Shown here in pieces: positions 12,601-22,300 of a stretch of 64,000 bases of DNA. Source of the stretch: Hirsutella rhossiliensis. Taxonomy: Eukaryota; Ascomycota; Sordariomycetes; Hypocreales; Ophiocordycipitaceae. The stretch covers positions 2,356,001-2,420,000 of the forward strand of contig NW_025408669.1 in NCBI RefSeq assembly GCF_020360975.1, read 5' to 3'. Numbering within the stretch: position 1 is the stretch's first letter; each line of letters opens with the position of its first letter. The translations under genes and the position numbers were made by a program. The notes under the pieces are model-generated. The model did no database searches and had not been told where the DNA came from. It saw nothing but the letters and a program-made list of their open reading frames with translations.

Positions 12601-13019
12601 CAAAAGACTGGCTGCAGCCTTTCGCCCCTCCCCCCCTCTCTCGCCCTCTCCTTCTCTTCTTCTCCCATCTTGCATCCCGCAGATGCACGTCGCCCACTTG
12701 CCTCTCCTCTAGCGGCTCCAGCTCGATAGCCAGCCGTGGCGGCTTTGCAGGATCGACAGCACCTCCTAACCAATCCGACTGGAACCCGCCTTGGATCGTC
12801 GGTTGCACCCTCAGCACACGAGTGTTACCACGCCATTCGCCAGCCCTCCTCGGCACCTCTCTGTTTAAAACCAACATGGCCCCCATTCCCGCCGGCCATG
12901 GTAGCGCCCACAGGCTAGAGGCTGGACTGCTGGGCACATTGGAAGAGGAGAAGACCGCTCTCATCCAGACTAACCCCCCATCCAAAGGACACCCTCAGCA
13001 ACAGCCCACACCCCGGAAA
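9700..13019. other. 3.3 kb gene-poor region
   Basis: No convincing gene on either strand. Open frames up to about 180 codons exist (for example 10781-11332 minus) but have no recognisable domain, and overlapping frames are equally open. TACAGTAC-like palindromes occur at 10238-10262 and around 11560-11620. From about 12300 the plus strand becomes strongly pyrimidine-rich, typical of a fungal promoter or 5' leader, and probably belongs to the surface-protein gene that follows. Confidence 0.5.
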
Positions 13020-14388
13020 ATGCCTGCCATCCGGAGGCTCGCCGTCGCCATCATCGTCGGCCTCTTTGTTGGATTGGGTCTCTCTTTGGCCAAGGACGCC
13101 GGCCCATGCCTCGGTGCCGCCCACCGCATCCTGGACCATGACGCCGAAGCTGCCCATGCTCAAGGCCATGGCTTTGCCTCGGCCATTGCCTCGCTAGTCA
13201 AGCGGCAGAACGACGGCGGGGGAAGCAATGCCACTTCTGCTGCCAGCGCTCCCAGTGCCCAGGCCTCATCTGCGCCCGCCTCGGCACAGTCTCCAACTCC
13301 AAACGCGACGCCCGCCGGTTCTTCATCAAACGCCCCCGCTGCCACATCGAGTGCGCCCGGGACCTCCAAGGCGCCCGTCTCTTCGGCAAGCCCTCGTGCT
13401 CCAGCATCGTCCAGTAAGTTCACCATCAGCTTGGCCCTCTCCCATCTCATCGGCTTCCAGAGCTACACCAGCTAACCACGAGCTTGTGCAGGCCAGGACA
13501 CGCCAACCAGCGCTACCAAACTAGATACCACGCCCGCCAGCTCCCGTGCGGACCCGACAACCTCGTCCCAGGCTGCTCCCGCCACCTCGGCCTCTTCCAC
13601 TCCACGGCAGGCATCTTCCGAGTCTTCGCCTTCTGCAACTTCGGCCTCTTCCACGACCGAGGAGTCATCCGCTGCATCGTCCGGTACGTCCACGACGAGT
13701 GAGCCATCTCTCTCGACGACCTCGTCCTCTTCCAGTGCTCCAGTGTCCATATCCTCTTCTTCTTCGTCATCTTTGTCATCTTCATCATCTACCTCTATCA
13801 GTACGTTGCCAGTAGATAGTTCTTCGTCGTCATCCTCTTCCTCTGCCACGGCGACTGCTTCCATGACAAGGCCCCAGTCGACATCGACGTCTTCGTCCCA
13901 AACCTCTGGTATGTCCAAGGACGTGGCTGTCTTCAGCAAGTGAGCGAGGACGAGGGCACGATGACACCGCCGTGCAAACTCCGGTTTGCATGAGGCTTTT
14001 GCTGGCTCTGCCGCCAGTGTGGCCAGACTTGGAGATCTTTAATACTCTTCCTTCTAAGCTGACCATGCTACTCAACGAAACCATGACTGACTTGCATACA
14101 GCAGACGAAGCTACCACGACCACCTCGGATGCAACAAGCCGCGAGACAATCACGACAGGAGCGGTGTCCACGTCGAGCGCTATCCGGAAGACGTGGACCA
14201 CCACATTGGGCGACGGCGGCGTCAAGGTCCTGACCTCGACTTCTTGGGTGGCTGTCGTCCCATCGGCCGCATCCTCCTCCGGCAATTCGAAAGATGCGGG
14301 CCTCCAGAATGCCGCGTCACAGAACCGGGGAGCCATCACCTTGGCCGCTGCAGCAGGGGCCCTCGTCGCTGGCTTCGTTCTGGCTTAG
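13020..14388 (+). CDS. Ser/Thr-rich secreted protein with probable GPI anchor
   Basis: Three exons (13020-13413, 13492-13908, 14102-14388) give 365 residues. Introns have GTAAGT and GTATGT donors; the second is 193 nt. Residues 1-24 (MPAIRRLAVAIIVGLFVGLG...) form a signal peptide, followed near residue 60 by a possible Kex2 site (LVKRQ). The middle 200 residues are almost entirely Ser, Thr, Ala and Pro, so heavily O-mannosylated if secreted. A conserved-looking C-terminal block (KTWTTTLGDGGVKVLTSTSW) precedes Asn-rich sequence and a hydrophobic tail (AITLAAAAGALVAGFVLA) that fits a GPI-attachment signal. An upstream in-frame ATG at 12876 would bury the signal peptide, so 13020 is preferred. 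Probable cell-wall or plasma-membrane surface protein; function unknown. Confidence 0.7.
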
Positions 14389-15007
14389 AAGCGATTGCTC
14401 TTGTTTTCTTCCTCTTCCAGCGTATCTAGCATGCGAGTTACGCGGAACAAAATAGTATTGCATCGATGATCACTTGCTGATCTAGGAGTTTTTCATGTCG
14501 TCTCCTACGTCACCACAAAGGGGTGGATTGGATAGAATGAGGCGAAAGCATCATGTGCGCCGGGCAAAAGTGAATTAGATTGTACAGACCAAGACGGTGG
14601 GTATAGTTCAGAACCTCTCACTGGGAATATTGTGGAAGTTGGACATAATGGTGGCTGGATGTAGTTCAAGTGGTAACAGGACATATAACGGACATAGTAC
14701 ACTTGACTTGCGGTCTCACTAGGCGCTTGGGGGTGAGGATGCATAAAACGCGTCAACGATTCTATTAATCCAAGCCTTCTGAGAAAGCGTTTCAGTTCAA
14801 ATGAAAATGACCAGGTGCTTTTTCCAGAACGACTGATCTTGACGAGATCACGAGGCCGCCGGACTATTCCCATGGCAAGTCTTGATGGCAAAAGATTGAT
14901 CAAAGAGTCCGAGCTTGTAACGTCTTCACAGGTTTCATGTCAAATAGAGGGTATACCAAAACGCCTTCAACTCCGCGACCGCCCCGGTCCTCCCACGGCC
15001 TATCACA
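14389..15007. other. Convergent intergenic region
   Basis: AT-richer 3' flanks of the surface protein and FAM32A genes. No gene seen. Confidence 0.5.
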
Positions 15008-15481
15008 CTAGCCCGGGCCGATCTTGGGCATGTCGTGATGCTCGCTCAGCTTGGAAAGGTACGTATTGAGCTCCTCGACGCGCTCTTTGTGAGTCTTGAG
15101 TAGTTCGGATCTCGTGCCGGAGGCCTGCGTCATTTGAAGGAGCTGCGTTGGTGTCAGCGGGATGGTGCCGATGGAGACGGCGTGCAGGCCCAGACTCACC
15201 CGTTTCTTCTTGACCTCTGCATACCGCCGTTCCGATTCCGTCTTTGGCACCACGGGAGTCTCGTCATCCTCGACCTCGCCTTGCTGCGCGACCACGTCCT
15301 TTGGCCCGTCGTCGTTGTCATCGTCGTCGGCGTTCCTCCTCACAACGGTGTCGTCGTCTCCCGCAGCGAGGTTCTTCTCCAGGTCAGTCTTGTCCCTCTT
15401 CTTCTTCTTCTTTTTCTGCACTTTGGCGCCCTTGAGACGCAAGGCGCCGCCGCCAATGGCAGCGTAGTCGTCCGAAGGCAT
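15008..15481 (-). CDS. FAM32A-like protein (spliceosome-associated family)
   Basis: Two exons, 15200-15481 and 15008-15142, give 138 residues. The 57 nt intron (GTGAGT...CGCAG) contains no stop and keeps frame, so it is easily mistaken for coding. Removing it brings the KKKR end of exon 1 next to LLQMTQASGTRSELLKTHKE. The N-terminus (DDYAAIGGGALRLKG, then a run of lysines KKKKKK) and the C-terminus (THKERVEELNTYLSKLSEHH, DMPKIGPG) are the family hallmarks. In humans FAM32A is an exon-ligation factor of the catalytic spliceosome, where its C-terminus reaches the active site. The same role here is inferred from conservation of that tail. Confidence 0.88.
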   Translation of the reverse strand: MPSDDYAAIGGGALRLKGAKVQKKKKKKRDKTDLEKNLAAGDDDTVVRRNADDDDNDDGPKDVVAQQGEVEDDETPVVPKTESERRYAEVKKKRVSLGLHAVSIGTIPLTPTQLLQMTQASGTRSELLKTHKERVEELNTYLSKLSEHHDMPKIGPG

Positions 15482-16057
15482 GATGCAACGACGATTCAGC
15501 AGGGAAGAGTGTTTGAGGCTTGGAGGCTGGAGAGGGATGAGGGGAGTGAGGGATGAGGGGAGTTTGGGTCGAGAATGGAGATTACCTAATCACCCGCCAC
15601 AACACAGGGGCTCTTCCCCCTACTGCTAGGTACCTCGTCCTTGCATGAAGCTTTGTCGGCCCTCGCTTCACCTTATTACGTCGAGCCGCTGTTGCCCGGC
15701 TTGGCTTCCTCCCAACTTCCCCTTTCTGTACCTGTCCATCCGCAGAACAACTCTGTCCTTTTCGGCTCTCCATCGCTAACCGTCGCAACCTTCCGATACA
15801 CGCTCGTCGAATAACTCGTTTAAACCCCAACCGACATCGGTGTTTACCATAGCAGAAGCGCGAGCTCCCTGCGGTCCGAGCGTCTCTCCCTTTGACAATC
15901 AACAAACCCAGTCCCGCCATCACTCGAGCGCCTCCCGATATCAGCTACCGCCATGTCCTGCCGCTGCTAGGGACCGAAGACCGTTGCATGCGACACTGGA
16001 TAGCCATATCTGCGACGCAGAGGGCTTTCCTTCTCTCCGCCAGGGAGCCCCGTCGCG
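15482..16057. promoter_or_regulatory. Divergent promoter region FAM32A-like / amino-acid permease
   Basis: 576 bp between divergent start codons. It is CT-rich toward the permease, a usual fungal leader feature. No specific operator recognised. Confidence 0.45.
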
Positions 16058-17953
16058 ATGCCTTCCCAACCCGGCGCGCAATCACAGGCGCGAGACTCCC
16101 TGGAGCTCGCGTCGCTGGCGAGCTCGAGCTTGGCCAACGACGCCGCCGCATCGGAAGAGTCCTCGCGGCCGAGCGTCTCGTCTTCGCGGAGGCTGTCGTT
16201 CATAGAGGAGGACCCTCTAGATGAGGAGAACCCGGCTGGCAGGACAGGAATGCATCCCCGCTCATACTCCGTCTCGTCCGCCTTCGACTTTGCGGGCAAT
16301 CTATTTCCACTCACCTCTACCACGGAAGGAGGCGGCTATGCCCCCATCGGTGCGCCCACGTCCGCCGCCAGGCCGAGCGGGGGTTTGGGAAGCGGGTCTC
16401 TGGAGAAGCACAAGACGCTGACGTACCTGAACGGCCTGTCGTTGATTGTCGGCCTCATCATCGGCGCCGGCATCTTCTCATCACCCAGTCAGGTGAGCTC
16501 CAAAGTTGGATCCCCCGGCGCTGCCCTGGTGGTCTGGGTCATTGCGGGCATCCTTGCCTGGACAGGCGCCGCCTCGTACGCCGAACTAGGGGGCGCAATT
16601 CCCCTCAACGGCGGCTCACAGGTCTACCTGGCCAAGACGTTTGGCGAGATGGCCGGCTTCCTCTTCACTTGGGTGGCGGTCTTGGTCCTCAAACCGGGCG
16701 GCGCCGCCATTGTTTCGATCATCATGGGCGAATACTTTGGTAGAGCCATTCTCGGTGCCGAGGTCGACAAGGTCAGCCCTTGGGTCAGCAAATCGGTCGC
16801 CCTCGTCGGCATCCTTTTTGTAACGCTCTTCAATTGTATCTCTACGCGGTTTGGTACGCGTTTGAATGACTTGCTCATGTTCCTGAAATTTGTGGCGTTG
16901 CTGGCTGTCACGGCCACAGGCATCACGGTGGCGATTACGGGGTACACGTTCGAGGGCGACAAGGACGTTGTGTGGAACGCGCGCGATTGGTTCAACGGCA
17001 CGTCTCCTGACCTTTCCAACTGGGCCGTTGCACTGTATGCCGGTCTGTGGGCTTTTGATGGATGGGACAACGTGAGTTGCGCCGCCCCCCTTTTTGCACC
17101 GAGCGTTTGTTTGTGGCTAACCCTGGACTCGCAGACCAACTACGTAGTAGGCGAGTTTCGCAACCCGAGCCGGGACTTGCCTCGAGTGATCCACACAGCA
17201 ATGCCCCTGGTGATCCTCAGTTACGTCCTCGCCAACGTGGCCTACTTCCTCGTCCTGCCGGTCGACGTGATCAACGGCTCCAACACGGTGGCCGTCATGT
17301 TCGGGTCCAGGGTGCTCGGCCGCGCCGGGGCCTTGCTCATCGCGCTCACGGTCAGCGCCAGCTGCTTCGGCGCCCTCAACTCATCGGCATTCACAGCGGG
17401 CCGCCTGGTCTACGTCGCGGGCAAGGAGGGCTATGTCCCGGGCGTCTTCGGCCGCCTAGGCACGGGCAGCGAGGACCACGGCCTTTCGAGGCAGCGGCCG
17501 CGGGGTTGGTTCCTTAAAAAACTGCATGCCTGCTTCGGAGACGACGACGTGGGCCTCTTTTACACGCCCATTTACGCCCTGATCCTGAACGGGGTTCTGA
17601 CGGCCGGGTACTGCGTCGTCGGCGAGTTCGCCACCCTCCTCACCTTTTATGGCGTTGCGGGCTACACCTTCTACTTCATCACGGTGCTGGGGCTCATTGT
17701 GCTGCGCGTCAAGGAACCGGAACTCGAGCGGCCATACAAGACATGGATCACGACACCCATTGTGTTTTGCTGCGTGAGCCTGTTTCTCCTCAGCAAAGCG
17801 GTGTTTGCACAGCCGCTGCAGACGTTGACGGTGGTGACATTTGTCAGTGTGGGCATCCCGGTGTATTTCTGGAGGATACGGGGGAGGGACCAGGTGACGA
17901 CGAAGCGGGAGGTGGGTAACGGGGAGAGGAGATGGTGGCGCTTCTGGAAATGA
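16058..17953 (+). CDS. APC-superfamily amino-acid permease (LAT/Mup-like)
   Basis: Plasma-membrane amino-acid transporter with about 12 TM segments. Two exons, 16058-17071 and 17135-17953; the 63 nt intron (GTGAGT...CGCAG) is in frame and stop-free. Spliced length is 610 residues. The first ~115 residues are a Ser-rich cytosolic tail. TM1 carries LIVGLIIGAGIFSSPSQV, the substrate-binding GxG motif of LAT-type carriers. Splicing restores FDGWDNTNYVVGEFRNPSRD, the TM6/loop signature shared with LAT and fungal methionine-type permeases. The last residues are basic and short. The closest functional class is neutral amino acids or methionine (Mup1/Mup3-like), but substrate cannot be read from sequence. 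Confidence 0.85.
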   Translation: MPSQPGAQSQARDSLELASLASSSLANDAAASEESSRPSVSSSRRLSFIEEDPLDEENPAGRTGMHPRSYSVSSAFDFAGNLFPLTSTTEGGGYAPIGAPTSAARPSGGLGSGSLEKHKTLTYLNGLSLIVGLIIGAGIFSSPSQVSSKVGSPGAALVVWVIAGILAWTGAASYAELGGAIPLNGGSQVYLAKTFGEMAGFLFTWVAVLVLKPGGAAIVSIIMGEYFGRAILGAEVDKVSPWVSKSVALVGILFVTLFNCISTRFGTRLNDLLMFLKFVALLAVTATGITVAITGYTFEGDKDVVWNARDWFNGTSPDLSNWAVALYAGLWAFDGWDNVSCAAPLFAPSVCLWLTLDSQTNYVVGEFRNPSRDLPRVIHTAMPLVILSYVLANVAYFLVLPVDVINGSNTVAVMFGSRVLGRAGALLIALTVSASCFGALNSSAFTAGRLVYVAGKEGYVPGVFGRLGTGSEDHGLSRQRPRGWFLKKLHACFGDDDVGLFYTPIYALILNGVLTAGYCVVGEFATLLTFYGVAGYTFYFITVLGLIVLRVKEPELERPYKTWITTPIVFCCVSLFLLSKAVFAQPLQTLTVVTFVSVGIPVYFWRIRGRDQVTTKREVGNGERRWWRFWK

Positions 17954-19342
17954 GGAGGTCTTGCCCGAGGTCACGAACATGCTTGTGTCTTTTTGTTTCT
18001 ATTCCCCTTGATATTCTGGATAGGGGATTGGCGCGATTAATGTCTGACATCATGGAGTAGCGGAAGGGATACCGAGCCTCGTCTTGGCTGAAGAGGAGTA
18101 AGGAAGGTATTTGCACAGCGTCGGGTAACAGGGAAAACTAGTCGAAATCAGCGCGAGGTTCGTCTATTCATACACAGGGGCAGCGGGTGCTTTGTCCACG
18201 ATCTTGATGGCTTCTGATTCTGTGTGTATACCTACAGCTTTGGGCCTGACTGGTTCTGTGAGACGAAGTTGACAATCTAGGCAAAGCTGCCGGGGGCCGT
18301 TGGGCGTCCGGCCCGAAGCTGGGCATCGTGTTGCATCCGATGAGAGGAGAAGCGCCGAGGTGCGTGTAGTCAAGCCAACCGTCGGCTTGACCTAGTCAGC
18401 TTGGCGCTGCCTATAGCCAGACTTGACTGCTGGCTTCGGTCTGGTTAGGTGCCCAGGATATCGACGAACCTTACCAAACAGCAGCAACTTGGACAGCTCG
18501 AGAGAGGGGGGGGTCCAGCCTGACTGATACACAGGACACAGGTTGAAGGGTTGGCTTTCTGGCCTCGATACAGCCATGGCCGGCTCCGGGGCGGCATATC
18601 ATAGCCCCAATGCCCTCCTGCAGGGGAGCCAAAGCTGTTCCATTTCTCCTGTCAGCGCGCATGAGCAGCCCTGGCTCGAAACAAGGCCGCCTTGACGGGT
18701 CGCTGCTGCGAGGCCTGACTACTCAGGTACCTGATCACCTAATGCGTCTACTGTACAGCTGCTCTAGCACTCACTTTTATCAAGGTATAGCAGACCTACT
18801 AACCGAGTACATCAAGGGCACCGTTATGTCTGAGGAGGAATGAAGGATGAGGTGCAGCAGCTTGCCCGCAATCGCCGGCGGCAAGAGGCCCAATCGGACT
18901 GTCGACAGGTCCTTCCTCCTCCCAACGTGCGTCTAACGCCGTCAGTGTGCAGCAGGCAGGCACGGATGGAGCAAGCAGGACCCTCCCGTGCTTGCTGCAG
19001 ATTGTCGTTGGCGTCGAAGAGCGAGCACCCCCATGCTTCTTTTGTTTTGCCTCGTCCTCTTCGCGCCCATCTGAGGCCCGTCGGCCGGCCGATGCAAGCT
19101 CGACTGCTGGACCAGGCAAGCATTGAACGATCCAACACATCAATGCTGATGCGGTATATTTACTGATCCTGCTGTCAGTGGGATCAGTCGGGTTCTTGGT
19201 TTCTTTCATCACCGAATACTCTTTGGACGAGCGGGAAGAGTAAGTGAGACTGAAGCGGTGATCGAGTGATTAGACTGGACTAACAGACTCTCATCAAGGC
19301 ATCTACCAGCTCCGATCGATCTTTCATTCGTTTAGACTGGCA
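17954..19342. other. 1.4 kb intergenic region
   Basis: 3' flank of the permease and promoter of the ankyrin protein. Short open frames only, none with a domain or a coherent splice structure. Confidence 0.5.
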
Positions 19343-22300
19343 ATGCCATACTTCGCCAGCCACGTCGCCCTCCACGCTCTTGCCCTGACCCTTGGTTTCC
19401 TTCAAGGCGCGGCCGCCGGGGGCGACGACCTATCCGACTTCTCCAATAACCTCGCTCAGGACCTTGGTCCTTTGCTCGCGCTGTTTGGCGAGCCTGTCAC
19501 TCGACAGTACCTCAGCGAGAGCACCACCTTTCTCGACTACTTTATCTTCGCCGTTTGCCCCTTGGGCATCATCACAGCCGTGACTGCTGCCGTCCGGGTC
19601 TGCGGTCATCCATCGCTTCGCGCCTTCATCGGCCGATCTCAGGAAGGCAACGGCGTTGTCGAGGCCGAGCTCTGCACTTCCACCAGTCGCGACGTCTGCG
19701 AGCTCTTCAACAATGGTGGCATCACTCGCGTCCTCGGCCAGCCAAACGTCCTCGAACTCGTGTGTGCCTTTCCCAGCAACACAAGTCCAAGCAACGCCGC
19801 CGACGCAGAGGGCCCCAAACTCTTCCTGTTTCAAGACTATCTCGGGAGAACAGACGAAGGCGTATCCGAATGGAAGAAACTCCGCGGTTCCCTCGTCACG
19901 AGCAGCGAGTCCGGACCTGGCTCGTCGAACCTCTTCGCCCCGAAGCCAAACCTGTCTCTCAACGTCGGAATCAAGCGACAGCCGTCTTGGGTCTTCATCC
20001 TGGTTGCGCTTACGGGTTTAGTCCTCCAAGTCGGCATCATTGTCCTCGCCGGCTTTGGCGCCTGGAGGCTGGGCTGGAATCTCAATAACCCTTCAAACCC
20101 TTCGTCCATGGATTACGCGCCGCGCATGTTCATTGCGGGCACAGCTCTTCTTTGCATCGGCATGTGTAGCTGCGCTGCCTTGGTCGGGCAGGCGACGCAG
20201 GAAGTCACTTACAAGAGGCGGAGGACATGCTCCGAGCAGCATAGTATGCTGCTCTGGCTCCAGCCCGGCCCTCAAGTTGTCGGTGATCAAAGCTTCGATC
20301 CCTTTGCCCATTTGGAGAATCCATCGAAGCCTCTCGACTATTGGATCTCGTCAAGAAAGAAGAAAACCGGCAAGACGTTTGAGCTTCTCACCCTTGTTGC
20401 AACAGCATTCACGATTCTGGGCTATGTGTTGCAATTCATCGGACTACGCGGCATGAAGGCTTGGGTGTCAATTGCCCAGCTCGCCACCACACTCTTCATG
20501 GGCTTCCTGCGTGGACTCCTGCGCATGCAGAGGTTTGGTGAGGGCGATAATGCGCTCGCCAAGATGCCTGACTTGGTGCCAGGACACGAGCTCGACTGGA
20601 TGGCGTTCGAGATTGCACTGAAAGCACCGCCTGTCCAACAGAGTCCCTCGACACCCAGAACATACAGACGCTTTTTCGACTGCTTCATGTCCCGCCTGGG
20701 AGGATTTCAACGAGGGAAGGACGGAAATTCTCGACTCCATAAGATGTCGCCTCCCGCATCTCGCAATGCGCCTTGTTGGCATATCACGGGCCAGCACGCA
20801 GCCGCGCAAGCCCATAGCGACAAGCGATCCGATTCTTCGTCACGGTCCGACAATGAAACATCCGTTGTCAAGGAGAACACTGAAACGTCGCTGATGGATA
20901 CCTGGGAGAACAGAAGCGCACCAATCGATTATAGACACCTGATTTTCACGCGAGCTCGACTGGCTCATTTGACCGGCCACTTTACCTTTGAAAACCTCGC
21001 CGAACCGGAGTATCAGAGTTGGAAGGACAGTCTTGTTAGAGTGCGCGCCAAAGCCAAGCTGCTGGCCTCGGCCGTTGGAGAGGCCGCGAAAGTTATGCTT
21101 CAGGCATGGGATCGAAGCAAAGGCAAATTACCGGAGAGCATTTCGCTCAGACTAAAGACATCCAACGGCATGGGGGGTGTCACGTTTCATGAACAAGAGG
21201 TCCATGTTGCCATGAAGCTTGTGGCAAGCTCGCATTGGAAAGTTGATTCTGCCCAGATAGAGGCATTGCTCGGGCTTTGGATGTGGTCGCTACTCAACGA
21301 TGGGCGGCTCACTTATGCGGATGAGGCCGAAAACATGCATTCCTCGGCCGAGAGGAGAGTCGAATTCATGCAAATCATCTCGGCTAGCCTGGATCGCGAA
21401 TCGCCTGAGCGCCAAACAGACGCCCAGGATGAGATGAATCTCTGGCTTGGGCCCAGTGGGCCAACAGTCTCGCAATCCGTGCTCAAGATGGGCGGTGAAG
21501 AAGGCTGCGGCTACGACGACCTTTGGATCTCGAGCCTAGGTGAGCGCGGTGTTTGGCAGAAGCTGGACGGACCTTTATCCAACGCACGCTCTACTATAAG
21601 GCGTTTTTTTGGATGGAATGTTGCTTACGAGTCACTTGAATTCAGTCCTTTCGAGACAATCAACCGGGGTGGTGTGGTGAGCCGACGAAATGGCTCCTCG
21701 GGGGTTGATGTGCGATTGAAAGTACAAGCAACGCCGCGCATCGGCTCACTCCTTGACATCTGTGCAACTGAGGTCTTCTCCGCCTTGGTCTGTTCCCTGA
21801 GGAGCCTCGACGAACTCAACATTACGACAGTAGAGTCGACACTGGTGGAGCATGATGGTTATATCCAGCTGGAGAATCGAGCAATCACGGGCCTCGCAAG
21901 GGCATTCGTGGATTCTGGGCTGGGAACTCGCTCGGACGTTCTTCTATCTGTCGTTCCCGCATTCAGGAACCAAGTCCACCCCAACGGCCATGCGATGCTT
22001 GCTGGACTCGTTACCGGCGTGGATGCATACAGGCGAAACGGAGAATGGGATCGAGCTCAACTGCTCATGCGGTGGGCATGTCGACAGAATTTTACGTCTT
22101 GCGGTGGCGTATCGGAGGTCGTCGTGGTTCAGGGGCAACAATACGCTTCTCCTTTGGCATACGTCTTTCAGAGAACGGGAGAGCTCTACCGATGGTCCTT
22201 GGCCAACGGGTCTAACAAGGAGCAAAAATTGTTCGGACTCGCAGGCATCGGGTGGATGTGTCAGTTTCTTGGCAAAAGTTCAACTGACGGGAGCAGCAGC

